A stretch of 64,000 nucleotides of DNA from an uncultured Clostridia bacterium (lineage in GTDB: Bacteria; Bacillota; Clostridia; Oscillospirales; Acutalibacteraceae): contig CALWUT010000018.1 of the NCBI GenBank assembly GCA_944384825.1, positions 205,772 through 269,771 of the forward strand. Reading direction: 5' to 3'. Shown here in pieces: positions 1 to 9,658 of this stretch. The number at the start of each line of letters is the position of its first letter. The first letter of the stretch is position 1. The notes under the pieces were generated by a model, which saw only the letters and a list, made by a program, of their open reading frames with translations, searched no databases and was not told the DNA's origin. Both the position numbers and the translations under genes were made by a program.

Positions 1-1046
1 AAATAAGACTTTATAAGGCGCTTAAAGAAGCAGTTCCTATCATAGACGCAGCGATCTCAAAAATTATACGTCTTACAGGTGAATTTTCAATAAAGTGTAT
101 GGATCCAAATATAGAAATTTTGATTAACAAATTCATTTCTAATGTACAAGTTAATTCTTGTGAAAAAGGTGCTAACTATTTTATATTAAGTCACTTAAAC
201 CAACTGTTAACTTATGGTACTGCAGTAGGTGAAATAGTAATTAATCCTGAAAGCAACTCCATAGAAGCTCTTTACAATGCTTCACTTTCCGATGTAATAC
301 TAAGCACTAAGAACAGTCCTCTCAAATTGTCAGTACTCCGAAAGAAAAAAGATGGATCTTTCGAACCGATTAAATATCCCGAACTTGTTCTTATATCGGC
401 ATTAAATCCGGATCCAGGAAATATTTACGGAAACTCAATAATGAAAGGACTGCCTTTTATAAGCAACATACTACTGAAGATTTATCACAGTATAGGAGTT
501 AATTGGGAACGTATAGGAAATATACGATTTGCCGTTACATATAAACCATCTTCTGACTCAGGTGACAGAGCTTACTCCAAAGAACGTGCTGCACAGATAG
601 CATCAGAATGGAGCAAAGCTATGAAAAGCGGAGGTAGACCAAGCGATTTTATAGCTATAGGTGATGTAGGAATAAAAGTTATAGGCGCAGATAATCAAGT
701 GCTGGAAAGTCAAGTACCTGTTAGACAAATGCTCGAACAAATAGTAAGCAAACTTTCTATTCCACCTTTTCTCCTTGGACTTAACTGGTCTACTACTGAA
801 ACTATGTCAACTCAACAAGCAGAAATTTTGAGTAGTGAACTTGAAGCTTATCGCAGACTTTTAAATCCTATTATTACAAAAATATGCGATATGTGGCTCC
901 GCGTTAATGGTCTTCAAACCGATTATGAAGTATCTTGGAGCAGAATCGATTTAAAAGATCAACTCCAAAATGCTAACTCAAGACTTATAAACGCAAAAGC
1001 TCACGAAATAGAAAAACGTTTAGAAGAAAAATCTTATATAAAATAA
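1..1046 (+). CDS. Phage portal protein (5' end outside window)
   Basis: The reading frame is open from the first bases, so the gene begins upstream; the first in-window ATG (position 99) is not the real start. The visible 348 residues resemble tailed-phage portal proteins, which form the dodecameric ring through which DNA enters the capsid. The segment with GTAVGE, the stretch around PPFLLGLNWSTTETMST and the long C-terminal helix rich in Gln/Glu are typical of portals. It is followed at once by a protease-like gene and a capsid gene, the standard head-module order, which is the strongest support. The terminase would lie upstream, outside the window. Confidence 0.78.
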   Translation, partial: IRLYKALKEAVPIIDAAISKIIRLTGEFSIKCMDPNIEILINKFISNVQVNSCEKGANYFILSHLNQLLTYGTAVGEIVINPESNSIEALYNASLSDVILSTKNSPLKLSVLRKKKDGSFEPIKYPELVLISALNPDPGNIYGNSIMKGLPFISNILLKIYHSIGVNWERIGNIRFAVTYKPSSDSGDRAYSKERAAQIASEWSKAMKSGGRPSDFIAIGDVGIKVIGADNQVLESQVPVRQMLEQIVSKLSIPPFLLGLNWSTTETMSTQQAEILSSELEAYRRLLNPIITKICDMWLRVNGLQTDYEVSWSRIDLKDQLQNANSRLINAKAHEIEKRLEEKSYIK

Positions 1047-1069
1047 CTCAATTTTGGAGGTTTAAATTT

Positions 1070-2062
1070 ATGAAAGATGGTTACGTATTAAAAAATTTCT
1101 CAAATAACGTCATGGATGAAGAATTATCACTTATAAATAAACTTACACGTCGAAAATTTTGTGCAGAAGAAGTATACGTATTTTCAGTCGTTCTTTGCGA
1201 TAACGAAATCGACCGCGAAAATGAAAGGTTTACTGACAATGCTTTAGAAAAACTTAAAAAATTATACGTAGGTAAAACAGGAATCCTTGACCATAACCCT
1301 ACAAGTGACAATCAAACCGCTAGAATATTTAAATGCTGGGTAGAAACAGTCCCAGGAAGAAAAAACTGCCTCAATAAACCTTATAAAAGACTCCTTGCAA
1401 AAGCTTATATGCCTAAATCTTCTAAAAATGAAAACTTAATTCTAGAAATAGACTCCGGAATAAAAAAAGAAGTAAGCGTAGGATGCTCTGTGGAAAGCGC
1501 AACCTGCTCCATATGCGGAAAAGAAATGAAACTTAACAGCTGCTTGCACATAAAAGGTCAAAAGTATCAAAAAGACGGCTCTTATGAGATCTGCCACGCC
1601 GTGCTCGACAATCCTCTCGACGCTTATGAATGGTCTTTCGTAGCTGTTCCGGCACAGCGCGAAGCAGGAGTCATTAAATCCTACAACAATTTATTGAAAG
1701 GAGGTGAAAAAAGTATGGAGGACATTATAAAAGCTTTAAGTAAAGGGCAAAGCGTAAGCTTTGATGAAAACCAAGCAACTAAACTATTTAACGTAATAAA
1801 ATCTTTAAAAGAAAAAGCAGAAATAGGTCAATCCTATTACGAGGATTTAAAAAGCGAAGTAGTTAAACTCTCAGCTATGGTTCAACCGGAAATCAGTATA
1901 ACAGTTATGAAAAATATAGCTGAAAAAATGTCTATCGAAGAACTGAAATCTTTTAAAGATTCTTTTAAATCAAAATTAGCTAAAATTGTCCCTACCAAAC
2001 CTCAATTTACTCCTGAAAAAATAGAGCCAAACAAAAATCACAACATACAGTTTCAAATATAA
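1070..2062 (+). CDS. Putative prohead protease / capsid maturation protein
   Basis: A 330-residue protein between portal and capsid, with a good GGAGG site before its ATG. The N-terminal half resembles phage prohead proteases: a GKTGILDHN segment, a KKEVSVGCS segment, and AYEWSFVAVPAQREAG, which recalls the 'EVS..VxxPA' end of the U35-type fold. A small Cys cluster (CSICGKE, then SCLH and EICH) may bind metal. The C-terminal third is charged and helical, as expected of a scaffold-like extension. Position and motifs support a capsid maturation role; catalytic residues cannot be assigned with certainty. Confidence 0.6.
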   Translation: MKDGYVLKNFSNNVMDEELSLINKLTRRKFCAEEVYVFSVVLCDNEIDRENERFTDNALEKLKKLYVGKTGILDHNPTSDNQTARIFKCWVETVPGRKNCLNKPYKRLLAKAYMPKSSKNENLILEIDSGIKKEVSVGCSVESATCSICGKEMKLNSCLHIKGQKYQKDGSYEICHAVLDNPLDAYEWSFVAVPAQREAGVIKSYNNLLKGGEKSMEDIIKALSKGQSVSFDENQATKLFNVIKSLKEKAEIGQSYYEDLKSEVVKLSAMVQPEISITVMKNIAEKMSIEELKSFKDSFKSKLAKIVPTKPQFTPEKIEPNKNHNIQFQI

Positions 2063-2091
2063 AAATTTATTAAAATATGGAGGATGTTAAA

Positions 2092-3117
2092 ATGGCTTAC
2101 TGTAATTCAATAAAACTAGAAAAAGGTATGTACAACGTTGGAGGAAAAAGTTTTACTGAGGTTCTTGAAGAACTCGACCCTTCCGAAAATTATAAAGGAA
2201 GTCCACTAGACGGCCTTGACGCTTATCAAAGACAACTTAAAAGATTCGATATAAAAGTAAGCGGTCCAGGATGCGATACGGTTGAAAAATTTTTTAGCGC
2301 GGCAGACTCAGCAGTACTCTTTCCAGAATTTCTAGCAAGAGCTATTAAACAAGGTATTAAAGCTTCCGATGTGCTTTCTTCAATAGTAGCTGCAACCACT
2401 AAAATTGATGGCGTGGATTATAGATCCATAACATCTTCAATTGAAGAATCAGAAAGTACATATGTAACTGAAGGTGGATCTATAAGAAGCGTTAACGTTA
2501 CTAAAAATCCAGCACTCGTATCTCTCAAAAAACACGGCAGACTACTTTCCTCTTCTTATGAAGCATTAAGATTTCAAAATTTAGATGTTATAGCTGTTAT
2601 TTTAAAACAAATAGGTATGGATATCGCCAATGAGCAGTTAAGCGACGCTTTAACAGAATTACTCGGTTCCGAAAGTACCGCTGCCACAGAAATTAAAGCT
2701 ACTTACTCAGGATCCCCTGAAGCACCAGCTTTGTCTTATTCTCACTTGCTTCAGCTTTGGAAAGGACTTAACCCTTATAAGTTAAACGTTATGTTAGCGT
2801 CAAGCGCAGCAATTAATGATATCTTATCTTTAAGTGAAATGAGAGACGCCGTAGCAGGACTTGATTTCCAAGGAACTGGAAATGTCGTTACTCCGATGGG
2901 AGCAAAATTAATCTTATGCGAAAGTGTAGCTGCTAATAAAATAGTAGGACTAGATAAAGACTTTGCACTACAAATGATACAGTCTGGAGATATAGTAGTG
3001 GAGTACGATAAAGTAATAGATAAGCAACTTGAAAGAGCAGGCATTACTATGACTACAGGATTTTCCAGAATATTTAAAGACGCAGTCAAAGTACTTAATT
3101 ATAGTATTTCATCATAA
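2092..3117 (+). CDS. Phage major capsid protein
   Basis: A 341-residue protein in the position of the major head protein. The ATG at 2077 overlaps the Shine-Dalgarno GGAGG (2079-2083), so the ATG at 2092, eight bases downstream of that site, is taken as the start. The sequence is rich in small residues and has the SYEALRFQN/NEQLSDALTELL region and a C-terminal segment (DKDFALQMIQSGDIVVEYDK) of the kind seen in HK97-fold capsids. The assignment rests mainly on gene order and overall character. No lesion is visible. Confidence 0.7.
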   Translation: MAYCNSIKLEKGMYNVGGKSFTEVLEELDPSENYKGSPLDGLDAYQRQLKRFDIKVSGPGCDTVEKFFSAADSAVLFPEFLARAIKQGIKASDVLSSIVAATTKIDGVDYRSITSSIEESESTYVTEGGSIRSVNVTKNPALVSLKKHGRLLSSSYEALRFQNLDVIAVILKQIGMDIANEQLSDALTELLGSESTAATEIKATYSGSPEAPALSYSHLLQLWKGLNPYKLNVMLASSAAINDILSLSEMRDAVAGLDFQGTGNVVTPMGAKLILCESVAANKIVGLDKDFALQMIQSGDIVVEYDKVIDKQLERAGITMTTGFSRIFKDAVKVLNYSISS

Positions 3118-3134
3118 TGTAATCGCTTAAAATT

Positions 3135-3164
3135 CGGTTCTTTACCTAAAATTGTAAAGAACCG
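3135..3164 (+). other. Perfect stem-loop after capsid gene
   Basis: An 11-bp perfect stem (3135-3145 with 3154-3164) around an 8-base loop lies between the capsid gene and the next gene. No T-tract follows, so it is more likely an RNA-stability or processing element than a complete terminator. It would set capsid message apart from the connector genes. Confidence 0.55.
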
Positions 3165-3203
3165 AGACTACCTCTAAAAATTACTTTAAGGAGGAAATGA
3201 ATT

Positions 3204-3572
3204 TTGAATATAGAAGCAGTTATTGAAAGATTTTCCATAGTAGCTAAACTTTCAATAGAAGAAACTTCTCCTTGGATAGAAATATGTAAAGATAGTGTCG
3301 GAGAAATCAAAAATAATTTAAAAAATAACGCAGATACTGAATCAAACTCCAGAAGATTAGAATCCGCTGCCGCAGCTTTGTCGTTTTATAAATATGCTCT
3401 ATATCGCGCTTCCGTCTCCGGTATGGAATACTTTAGTGCAGGAGAATTAAAAATTAAAAATGATCCTAACTCAAGTGTAAAAATAGCAGCTACAATCTGG
3501 AAAGAAGCAAAAAACTCTATCGCTGATCTACTGGCAGATAACGATTTTGCTTTTGAAAGGATCGAATTTTGA
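3204..3572 (+). CDS. Small phage head-tail connector-like protein
   Basis: A 122-residue protein downstream of the capsid gene. The start is TTG: a GGAGG site at 3190-3194 is nine bases upstream, while the nearby ATG at 3197 opens a frame that stops after nine codons. It is mainly helical and its place matches small head-tail connector proteins of siphophages. The stop overlaps the next start (TGATG at 3570-3574), indicating translational coupling. Function is inferred from position only. Confidence 0.5.
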   Translation: MNIEAVIERFSIVAKLSIEETSPWIEICKDSVGEIKNNLKNNADTESNSRRLESAAAALSFYKYALYRASVSGMEYFSAGELKIKNDPNSSVKIAATIWKEAKNSIADLLADNDFAFERIEF

Positions 3573-3901
3573 TGTTTACTGATGCAAAATTCCTCATCTC
3601 ACAATATGGACAAAATATTACTTTAACTTCTTCTTATAAAAATTTACCACTAAATTTTAAAGCATTTATTCAACCTTTACGTTCAGATTTTCAAAGTGAT
3701 CTTTATGGTGATTACAAAGAATCGGAAACTTCAGAGCAATTTTTATACATAGGTCCGCCAGACATTAACTTAAAAGAATATCCCGATGATACTATAATAG
3801 AATCAAATTCAGAAAAATTTAAAATAAAAAAAGCAGAAAACGTATATCTTTCAGGAAAAGTGATATATGAAAGAGGAGTGCTGGAAAAACTATCTACATA
3901 A
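3572..3901 (+). CDS. Small phage head-completion/tail-attachment-like protein
   Basis: A 109-residue protein starting at the ATG that overlaps the previous stop codon. It is beta-rich and contains YIGPPDINL and a stretch ending in SGKVIYERGVLEK, reminiscent of small phage proteins that close the head or join it to the tail. There is no decisive motif; the assignment rests on gene order. About 80 non-coding bases follow before the next gene. Confidence 0.4.
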   Translation: MFTDAKFLISQYGQNITLTSSYKNLPLNFKAFIQPLRSDFQSDLYGDYKESETSEQFLYIGPPDINLKEYPDDTIIESNSEKFKIKKAENVYLSGKVIYERGVLEKLST

Positions 3902-3985
3902 ATAAAATCAGTATAGTATTTTAACCTGATTAACTAAATTTTTAAAATTATACTTTACGATTCATCTAAGAAAGGATATAGCAAA

Positions 3986-4405
3986 ATGCAAGAAATGTCT
4001 AATCAAGTTTACTTTAAAACAAATTTCATGGAGCCAATAATAGTTTCAGGAAAAACTTTCGGTATAAAGCTTTTGTCAGCATACGATTTTATAGTCTTTG
4101 CGAAAAGACGTAATAGTCTTTTAAAACTTTTAAAACTAAAAAAATTAAACTCCCGAACATGTAAAACCATCTCCGAAGAAGCATCATTAATATCGTTATG
4201 CTTATATAAATCCGAAAATCAAAAACTATTTCCTGACGCTGTTACAGTAATGAAAATTCTGACTCCATCTGAAATGCGTTACATTTATAGCGAGTATGTC
4301 AAATTATACGCTAAAATTAATTTCAAGGACAATCAAGTCCGATCATTTATGGAAGAAGTAAAAAACAATTACGAAATTTCTAGAAACAAGCCAAATTCAA
4401 AATAA
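3986..4405 (+). CDS. Putative phage tail-assembly chaperone-like protein
   Basis: A 139-residue protein with an AGAAAGGA-type site before its ATG. The N-terminal part (GKTFGIKLLSAYDFIVFAKRRN) followed by charged helices resembles tail-assembly chaperones encoded ahead of tape-measure genes. No tape measure, tail tube or lysis gene follows: the sequence runs directly into the rimP promoter, so this is the last recognisable phage gene. It could also be an unrelated small cargo protein. Confidence 0.35.
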   Translation: MQEMSNQVYFKTNFMEPIIVSGKTFGIKLLSAYDFIVFAKRRNSLLKLLKLKKLNSRTCKTISEEASLISLCLYKSENQKLFPDAVTVMKILTPSEMRYIYSEYVKLYAKINFKDNQVRSFMEEVKNNYEISRNKPNSK

Positions 4406-4431
4406 ATTTTTTTAATATTATTTAATTACTA

Positions 4432-4461
4432 TTGACTTACTTGTTTATAATGTGGTAAACT
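4432..4461 (+). promoter_or_regulatory. Candidate promoter of the rimP-nusA-infB operon
   Basis: TTGACT (4432-4437) is followed after 18 bases by TAAACT (4456-4461) preceded by TGG, an extended -10 pattern. A TATAAT at 4446-4451 lies between them at the wrong spacing. It separates the phage module from the translation operon. Confidence 0.5.
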
Positions 4462-4488
4462 AATTAGGAGAGAAATCTAATTGTTGTA

Positions 4489-4514
4489 AAAAGAGTGGGA
4501 TGTCCCGCTCTTTT
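4489..4514 (+). promoter_or_regulatory. Stem-loop in rimP leader
   Basis: An 11-bp stem (4489-4499 with 4504-4514, one G-T pair) closes a four-base loop and ends in a TTTT run, about 25 bases before the rimP start. It looks like an intrinsic terminator or attenuator. Since the operon encodes NusA, feedback through termination at this hairpin is an attractive inference, as is known for the E. coli nusA operon leader. Confidence 0.5.
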
Positions 4515-4538
4515 ATCTGTATTTTGGAGGTATAAACG

Positions 4539-5021
4539 TTGCCCGAACATAAATTTAGTAGTATAACAAAAAAAGTATACGAAATAGCTAAACCTATAGC
4601 GGAAAATTTAAACTTAGAAATCTGGGACATTAAGTTTTTAAAGGAAGGTTCAAATTGGTATTTAAGGGTTTTTATAGATAAACCTCAGGGAATTTCAATA
4701 GAAGATTGCGAAAAAATGAGCCACAGTTTAGATAAACCCTTAGATATTTTAGATCCTATCGAACAATCGTACTTCTTAGAAGTATGTTCGCCCGGAATAG
4801 AAAGAGAATTATCTACTGACTCTCATTTGCAAAAATTTATAGGATATGAAATTGCTGTTAAACTTATACGACCTAATGAAAACGGAGAAAAAACTTTATC
4901 GGGAAAACTTATAAAATTCGACAAATCTTCAATATTAATCGATATTTCCGATAAGTGCAATATAGAAATTCCACGAAAGAATATTTCACGTGTTAATTTA
5001 AAGATGATAAAGGAGAATTAA
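4539..5021 (+). CDS. rimP: Ribosome maturation factor RimP
   Basis: RimP assists late assembly of the 30S subunit. The 160-residue length is standard. The N-terminal alpha/beta domain carries the family signature around YFLEVCSPGIERELS, and a C-terminal SH3-like barrel follows. The start is TTG with GGAGG (4526-4530) eight bases upstream. It is the first gene of the classical rimP-nusA-ylxR-infB-rbfA operon, with nusA only one base downstream. Confidence 0.95.
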   Translation: MPEHKFSSITKKVYEIAKPIAENLNLEIWDIKFLKEGSNWYLRVFIDKPQGISIEDCEKMSHSLDKPLDILDPIEQSYFLEVCSPGIERELSTDSHLQKFIGYEIAVKLIRPNENGEKTLSGKLIKFDKSSILIDISDKCNIEIPRKNISRVNLKMIKEN

Positions 5022-5022
5022 A

Positions 5023-6084
5023 ATGAGTATCGAAATTTTTGAAGCACTCAGATCACTCGAAAAAGAACGTGGCATATCAATGGATTTTATGATTGAAAAA
5101 ATTAATAAAGCTATTGTCACCGCTTGCAAAAATAACTATGGAGGAAATGAAGATGTAATAGTCAACTTCGACGAGGAAGCAGGTACTTTTGAAGTTAATT
5201 TACTTAAAACAGTAGTAGACGAAGTAGAAAATCCCGGAAAAGAAATATCACTAAAAGACGCTTTGAACATCAAAAAAAGCGCCACCCTGGGAGATCAAAT
5301 AGGAATCGCACTCGATACAAAACAGTTCGGTCACATCGCCGCTCAAACAGCTAGAAATATAATTAGACAAGGTATAAAAGACGGCGAAAAAAATCAAATA
5401 ACTCAAGAATTCCAAAATAAACAAAACACAATAGTAATCGCTACAGTCGAAAGAATAGACGAAAAATCCGGTGCCTTTACCTTGAAAATCGGAAAAGCTG
5501 AAACTACCCTTCCTCAAAGTGAACAAATTGGAAATGAAAACGTAAAGGAAGGAGACCATATTAAAGTATACCTCTCCGAAGTTAAACCGACAGAAAAAGG
5601 ACCAAGAATAATGATTTCAAGAACACATCCTAATTTTTTAGCTAAACTTTTTGAAAACGAAGTTCCTGAAATAGCAGACGGTACTGTACAAATTAAAGCT
5701 ATCGCTAGAGAAGCAGGATCAAGAAGTAAAGTCGCTCTTTTAAGTCACAATCCTAACGTAGATCCTATAGGATCATGTATAGGAACGAAAGGGTCACGAA
5801 TAAATGCAATAATAAAAGAAATAGGCGGAGAAAAAATAGACCTTATTGAATATAATGAAGCGCCAGATAAATTCATAGCAGCTTCTTTAGCACCCGCTAA
5901 AGTATCAAGAGTAGAATTTGATGAAGAAACTCCAAATTCTTGCCTTGTAGTAGTACCTGATAATCAGCTTTCACTTTCTATAGGAAATCATGGTCAAAAT
6001 GTACGCTTAGCAGCCAAGCTTACCGATCATAAAATAGATATACACCCAGAAAGCAATATTTTTAAAAAAACAAATTTAAGTTAA
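5023..6084 (+). CDS. nusA: Transcription termination/antitermination factor NusA
   Basis: NusA binds RNA polymerase and nascent RNA, and modulates pausing, termination and antitermination. At 353 residues it has the N-terminal polymerase-binding domain (about 1-125), an S1 domain (about 130-200), and two KH domains with GTKG and GNHG loops. It lacks the C-terminal acidic repeats of proteobacterial NusA, which is normal for Firmicutes. It sits inside the conserved operon. Confidence 0.96.
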   Translation: MSIEIFEALRSLEKERGISMDFMIEKINKAIVTACKNNYGGNEDVIVNFDEEAGTFEVNLLKTVVDEVENPGKEISLKDALNIKKSATLGDQIGIALDTKQFGHIAAQTARNIIRQGIKDGEKNQITQEFQNKQNTIVIATVERIDEKSGAFTLKIGKAETTLPQSEQIGNENVKEGDHIKVYLSEVKPTEKGPRIMISRTHPNFLAKLFENEVPEIADGTVQIKAIAREAGSRSKVALLSHNPNVDPIGSCIGTKGSRINAIIKEIGGEKIDLIEYNEAPDKFIAASLAPAKVSRVEFDEETPNSCLVVVPDNQLSLSIGNHGQNVRLAAKLTDHKIDIHPESNIFKKTNLS

Positions 6085-6100
6085 GGACGAGTGCTATACC

Positions 6101-6388
6101 TTGAAAAAAATCAAACATATACCTATTAGAAAATGTATAGGATGCGGAATTCAAAAGCCTAAATCAAAATTTATAATGGTTGTAAAACCTCCTGAAAAAT
6201 TTAAAGATAGCAGACTATATGTTAAAACCGAAACGATAAACAAAGAAGGTAGAGCTGCATACGTATGTAAAAAATTGGAATGCGTAAATAAAGCAAAAAA
6301 AGGCAGAAGAATTGAGAAAGCATTTTCCTGTAAGGTGGACTCAGAAATTTATACAAACCTTGAAGTAATGGTGAAAAAAGATGAATGA
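6101..6388 (+). CDS. ylxR: YlxR family RNA-binding protein
   Basis: A 95-residue basic protein of the YlxR (RnpM) family, found between nusA and infB in Firmicutes. The hallmark CIGCGIQKPKSKF near the N-terminus and GRAAYVCKKLECV in the middle are present. The start is TTG, with AAGGA at 6083-6087. Its 3' end overlaps the L7Ae-family gene by eight bases. Family members bind RNA and have been linked to RNase P; nothing here modifies that view. Confidence 0.9.
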   Translation: MKKIKHIPIRKCIGCGIQKPKSKFIMVVKPPEKFKDSRLYVKTETINKEGRAAYVCKKLECVNKAKKGRRIEKAFSCKVDSEIYTNLEVMVKKDE

Positions 6389-6746
6389 TAAATTTTTAAG
6401 CTTTTTAGGAATAATAATGAAATCGGGTAACTCGACATTAGGTATGGATCCCGTTAAAGATAATTTATTAAAAAAAAATATAAATTTAATTCTAATATGT
6501 AAAGATATTTCTAATTCTTCACTTAGAGAAATTAATTACGCAGCTAAACAAAACAACATTAATATTAAAAGTATACCCTATACTAAAAATGAAATATGCT
6601 CAGCTACTGGAAAATACTCTGCTATAATAGGTATTTCAGGAGAAAATTTTATAAAAAAAATAAATGCTTTAATAGAAACTACAATTGCCGATCCTCAGAA
6701 TTATGAAACAACCGGGAGGAATAATTTATATGTTAATAAAATATAG
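6381..6746 (+). CDS. L7Ae-family ribosomal protein (YlxQ-like)
   Basis: A 121-residue protein in the place of YlxQ, a kink-turn RNA-binding protein of the L7Ae/L30e/S12e family. The pattern matches: [16 protein letters not shown], then LILICKDIS...N, then an IPYTKNEI segment. It overlaps ylxR at its start and infB at its end (17 bases), so the three are translationally coupled. The C-terminal 25 residues are poorly conserved. Confidence 0.85.
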   Translation: MNDKFLSFLGIIMKSGNSTLGMDPVKDNLLKKNINLILICKDISNSSLREINYAAKQNNINIKSIPYTKNEICSATGKYSAIIGISGENFIKKINALIETTIADPQNYETTGRNNLYVNKI

Positions 6747-9144
6747 AGTCCACAAAGTCGCTAAAGATTTAGGAGTTACAAGCAAGGAAATAATAGAAGT
6801 TCTAAAAAAATATTTGGGGGAAGAAAAAAAACATATGACTTCCCTTACTGAAAAGGAACTTAATATAATTTTTGAATACTATACTCAAAAAAACCAAGTA
6901 GAAAATTTTGATGAATATTTTGCTTCCGCAAATGAATCACATGAAGAAATTCAAAAATTCAAACCTCAAGAAACTGTTAAACAAAAAAATTTAAAACCCG
7001 ATAACTCTCATATGGTAAACGCAACATCTGATAATAAACATATCTACAAAAAGTCAGATTTACCTAAAAAAGAAAATAAAAAGATCATCGCCGAAGAAGA
7101 CAAAAAGAAAAAATTTGAAAATAAAATTGTAATAACTGGAAGTTCTAAAACTGTCGCTCCAGAAACTACACACTCAGACGGAAGAGTCGTTAATACAAGA
7201 TTTGTAAATGTCAATATAGATAAGTATAACGAAAAGTATGATAGAATAGCTTCAGAAAAAATTAAGTCTGATCAGACTTTAAATAAACAAAAAATAGTAC
7301 AAAAATCTCAGCAAAGAGGTAAATTTAAAAGCTCTAAAAAAGAAACTGAATCCGAAAGACTGCGCAGAATAGCTGAAGAGAGAAAGTCTAAACCAATTAC
7401 GGTTTCTATCCCGGATGAAATTACCGTAGGCGAACTTGCTTCCCTCCTTAAAGCTACAGCTGCAGAAGTAATAAAAAAATTAATGCTTCTTGGAGTAATG
7501 GCTTCAATTAACGATAACATAGACTTCGACACCGCTAGCATTATTGCTATGGAATTTCATGCTAAAGTCGAAAAAGAAGAAACTGTTTCCATTGAAGAGA
7601 TGATAATCGATACTAGTGAAGACGACGAAAAAGACCTCGTTCCTCGTGCACCGGTAGTAGTGGTGATGGGTCACGTGGATCACGGAAAAACATCTCTCCT
7701 AGACGCAATAAGACATGCAGACGTCATTTCGACAGAAGCAGGCGGAATCACTCAACATATAGGCGCTTATAGAGTTTCTTTAAACGGCCACGATATTACC
7801 TTCCTAGATACTCCAGGTCATGAAGCTTTTACTACTATGCGCGCAAGAGGAGCTCAAGTAACCGATATAGCAGTTTTAGTAGTCGCCGCAGACGACGGAA
7901 TTAAACCGCAAACCATTGAAGCTATAAATCACGCTAAAGCAGCTGAAGTTTCTATTATAGTCGCTATAAACAAAATGGATAAAGAAGGGGCAAACCCTGA
8001 AAAAGTTATTCAGCAGCTTACAGAATATGGCATAGTTCCTGAAGAGTGGGGAGGAGGTGTTCCTTGCTTAAGAGTGTCCGCAAAACAAAACCAGGGAATT
8101 GATGAACTCCTCGAAATGATAATTCTTACTGCTGAAGTAAAAGAATTAAAAGCTAATCCAAACCGAAAAGCTAAAGGCACAGTTATAGAGGCAAGACTCG
8201 ATAAAGGTAAAGGCCCCGTAGCGACAATTTTAGTCCAAAATGGTACTTTAAAAGTCGGAGATACTCTCGTCGCAGGTATGTCAGTAGGTCGCGTGCGAGC
8301 TATGACAAATGATAAAGGTGAACGCTTAAAAGAAGCAGGACCATCAGTACCGGTTGAAATAACAGGCCTCGATACAGTCCCCTCCGGCGGAGACGTCGTT
8401 GACGCCGTATCAAATGAAAAATTGGCGAAAGAACTAGTAGAACAAAGACGTCACTCCCAAAGAGAAGCAAAGTTCAACAGTAGAAGTAAAGTTACACTTG
8501 ATAACTTATTTGATCAAATGCAGGTCGGTGACATAAAAGAGCTTAAGATAATCGTAAAAGGTGACGTACAAGGGTCGGTAGAAGCAGTTAGACAGTCATT
8601 AAATAAAATTTCAAATCCAGAAGTAAGAGTAAACATTATCCATAGTGCTGTCGGTGCAATAAACGAATCTGACGTTATGCTCGCTAATGCTTCAAATGCA
8701 ATAATCGTAGGATTTAACGTCCGCCCCGAACCGGCCGCATCAGAAAATGCAGCTAGATACGGAGTTGATATTAGACTCTATCGCATAATTTATGAATGTA
8801 TAGCGGAAATAGAAGCAGCTATGAAAGGTATGCTTGCTCCTAAATTCAGAGAGGTAGAAATCGGTAGAGCAGAATGTCGTGAAGTTTATAAAATTTCCAG
8901 CGTAGGAACTATAGCAGGTTGCCACGTAATTAGCGGTAAAATTACAAGAAACTCTCAAATCAGAGTAGTGCGTGACGGAGTAGTAATAGCGGAAAATCAG
9001 ATCGCTTCCTTGAAACGCTTTAAAGACGACGTTAAAGAAGTAGCTCAAGGCTACGAATGCGGAATCGGACTTACTAATTTTAATGATATAAAAGTCGGAG
9101 ATATATTCGAAGCTTTTATAATAGAAGAATACAGAGATAATTAA
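6730..9144 (+). CDS. infB: Translation initiation factor IF-2
   Basis: IF-2 is the GTPase that delivers initiator tRNA and promotes subunit joining. The frame is open from 6685, but the ATG at 6730 has GGGAGGA (6714-6720) nine bases upstream and begins the usual IF2 N-terminal fold ([13 protein letters not shown]), giving 804 residues. A charged linker (about 70-230) precedes a second IF2_N domain. The GTPase core starts near residue 313 with GHVDHGKT, then DTPGHEAF and NKMDK, and domains II-IV follow. The gene is intact. Confidence 0.97.
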   Translation: MLIKYRVHKVAKDLGVTSKEIIEVLKKYLGEEKKHMTSLTEKELNIIFEYYTQKNQVENFDEYFASANESHEEIQKFKPQETVKQKNLKPDNSHMVNATSDNKHIYKKSDLPKKENKKIIAEEDKKKKFENKIVITGSSKTVAPETTHSDGRVVNTRFVNVNIDKYNEKYDRIASEKIKSDQTLNKQKIVQKSQQRGKFKSSKKETESERLRRIAEERKSKPITVSIPDEITVGELASLLKATAAEVIKKLMLLGVMASINDNIDFDTASIIAMEFHAKVEKEETVSIEEMIIDTSEDDEKDLVPRAPVVVVMGHVDHGKTSLLDAIRHADVISTEAGGITQHIGAYRVSLNGHDITFLDTPGHEAFTTMRARGAQVTDIAVLVVAADDGIKPQTIEAINHAKAAEVSIIVAINKMDKEGANPEKVIQQLTEYGIVPEEWGGGVPCLRVSAKQNQGIDELLEMIILTAEVKELKANPNRKAKGTVIEARLDKGKGPVATILVQNGTLKVGDTLVAGMSVGRVRAMTNDKGERLKEAGPSVPVEITGLDTVPSGGDVVDAVSNEKLAKELVEQRRHSQREAKFNSRSKVTLDNLFDQMQVGDIKELKIIVKGDVQGSVEAVRQSLNKISNPEVRVNIIHSAVGAINESDVMLANASNAIIVGFNVRPEPAASENAARYGVDIRLYRIIYECIAEIEAAMKGMLAPKFREVEIGRAECREVYKISSVGTIAGCHVISGKITRNSQIRVVRDGVVIAENQIASLKRFKDDVKEVAQGYECGIGLTNFNDIKVGDIFEAFIIEEYRDN

Positions 9145-9175
9145 AAATACCCTTTTTAAAAAAGGAGAAATAGTA

Positions 9176-9520
9176 ATGCCAAGTTATAGAAAAAATCATA
9201 CTTCAGAAAGTATTAAAAGGGAAATATCAGCTATTATAAGAGAATTAAAGGATCCAAGGCTCGAAAACGGATTTATATCCATAGCTAAAATAGATATAAG
9301 TAAAAAAAATTCCAGCTGCAAAGTGTTCATAAGCGCTTTAAACGGATATGAATATGCCGAAAAAGCAGCAGAATGTTTACAAGCAGCCTCAGGATATATT
9401 CGTAAACAGTTAGGAGAAAGAATAAGACTGCGTTATATACCCACAATCGTATTTATTCCTACTGACGCAGTAGAGTATGGAACTCATATTTTAGAGAAAA
9501 TCAATAACTTAAATTCTTAA
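9176..9520 (+). CDS. rbfA: Ribosome-binding factor A
   Basis: A 114-residue KH-like protein needed for 16S rRNA maturation. Family features are the SESIKREISAIIRELKDPR opening, the SCKVFIS strand and the LRYIPTIVFIPTDAVEYG ending. An AAAAGGAG site precedes the ATG. A hairpin terminator follows at 9552-9572, so transcription may partly end here before nrnA. Confidence 0.95.
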   Translation: MPSYRKNHTSESIKREISAIIRELKDPRLENGFISIAKIDISKKNSSCKVFISALNGYEYAEKAAECLQAASGYIRKQLGERIRLRYIPTIVFIPTDAVEYGTHILEKINNLNS

Positions 9521-9551
9521 TCGATATTACAAAAATTAAAATTTACAAAAT

Positions 9552-9572
9552 GAGCATCCGATAAGGATGTTC
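9552..9572 (+). terminator. Hairpin terminator after rbfA
   Basis: An 8-bp stem (9552-9559 with 9565-9572, one G-T pair) with a five-base loop is followed by TTAATATT. It lies in the 138-base gap between rbfA and nrnA. Confidence 0.6.
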
Positions 9573-9658
9573 TTAATATTAAAAGTTATTTAAAGAATTA
9601 AATATAAAATTTTCTTGGACAACCTTAAATTTTTAATAACCAAAGGGGTGAATAATAT

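Noticed and set aside
1081-1311. Minus-strand open frame under the prohead-protease gene
   Set aside because: It lies entirely opposite a well-supported gene, lacks a ribosome site and shows no family features. Most other antisense frames in the window were dropped for the same reason.
4446-4451. Perfect TATAAT upstream of rimP
   Set aside because: Spacing to the only -35 element is 8 bases, so TAAACT at 4456 with its TG extension was preferred; both remain possible.
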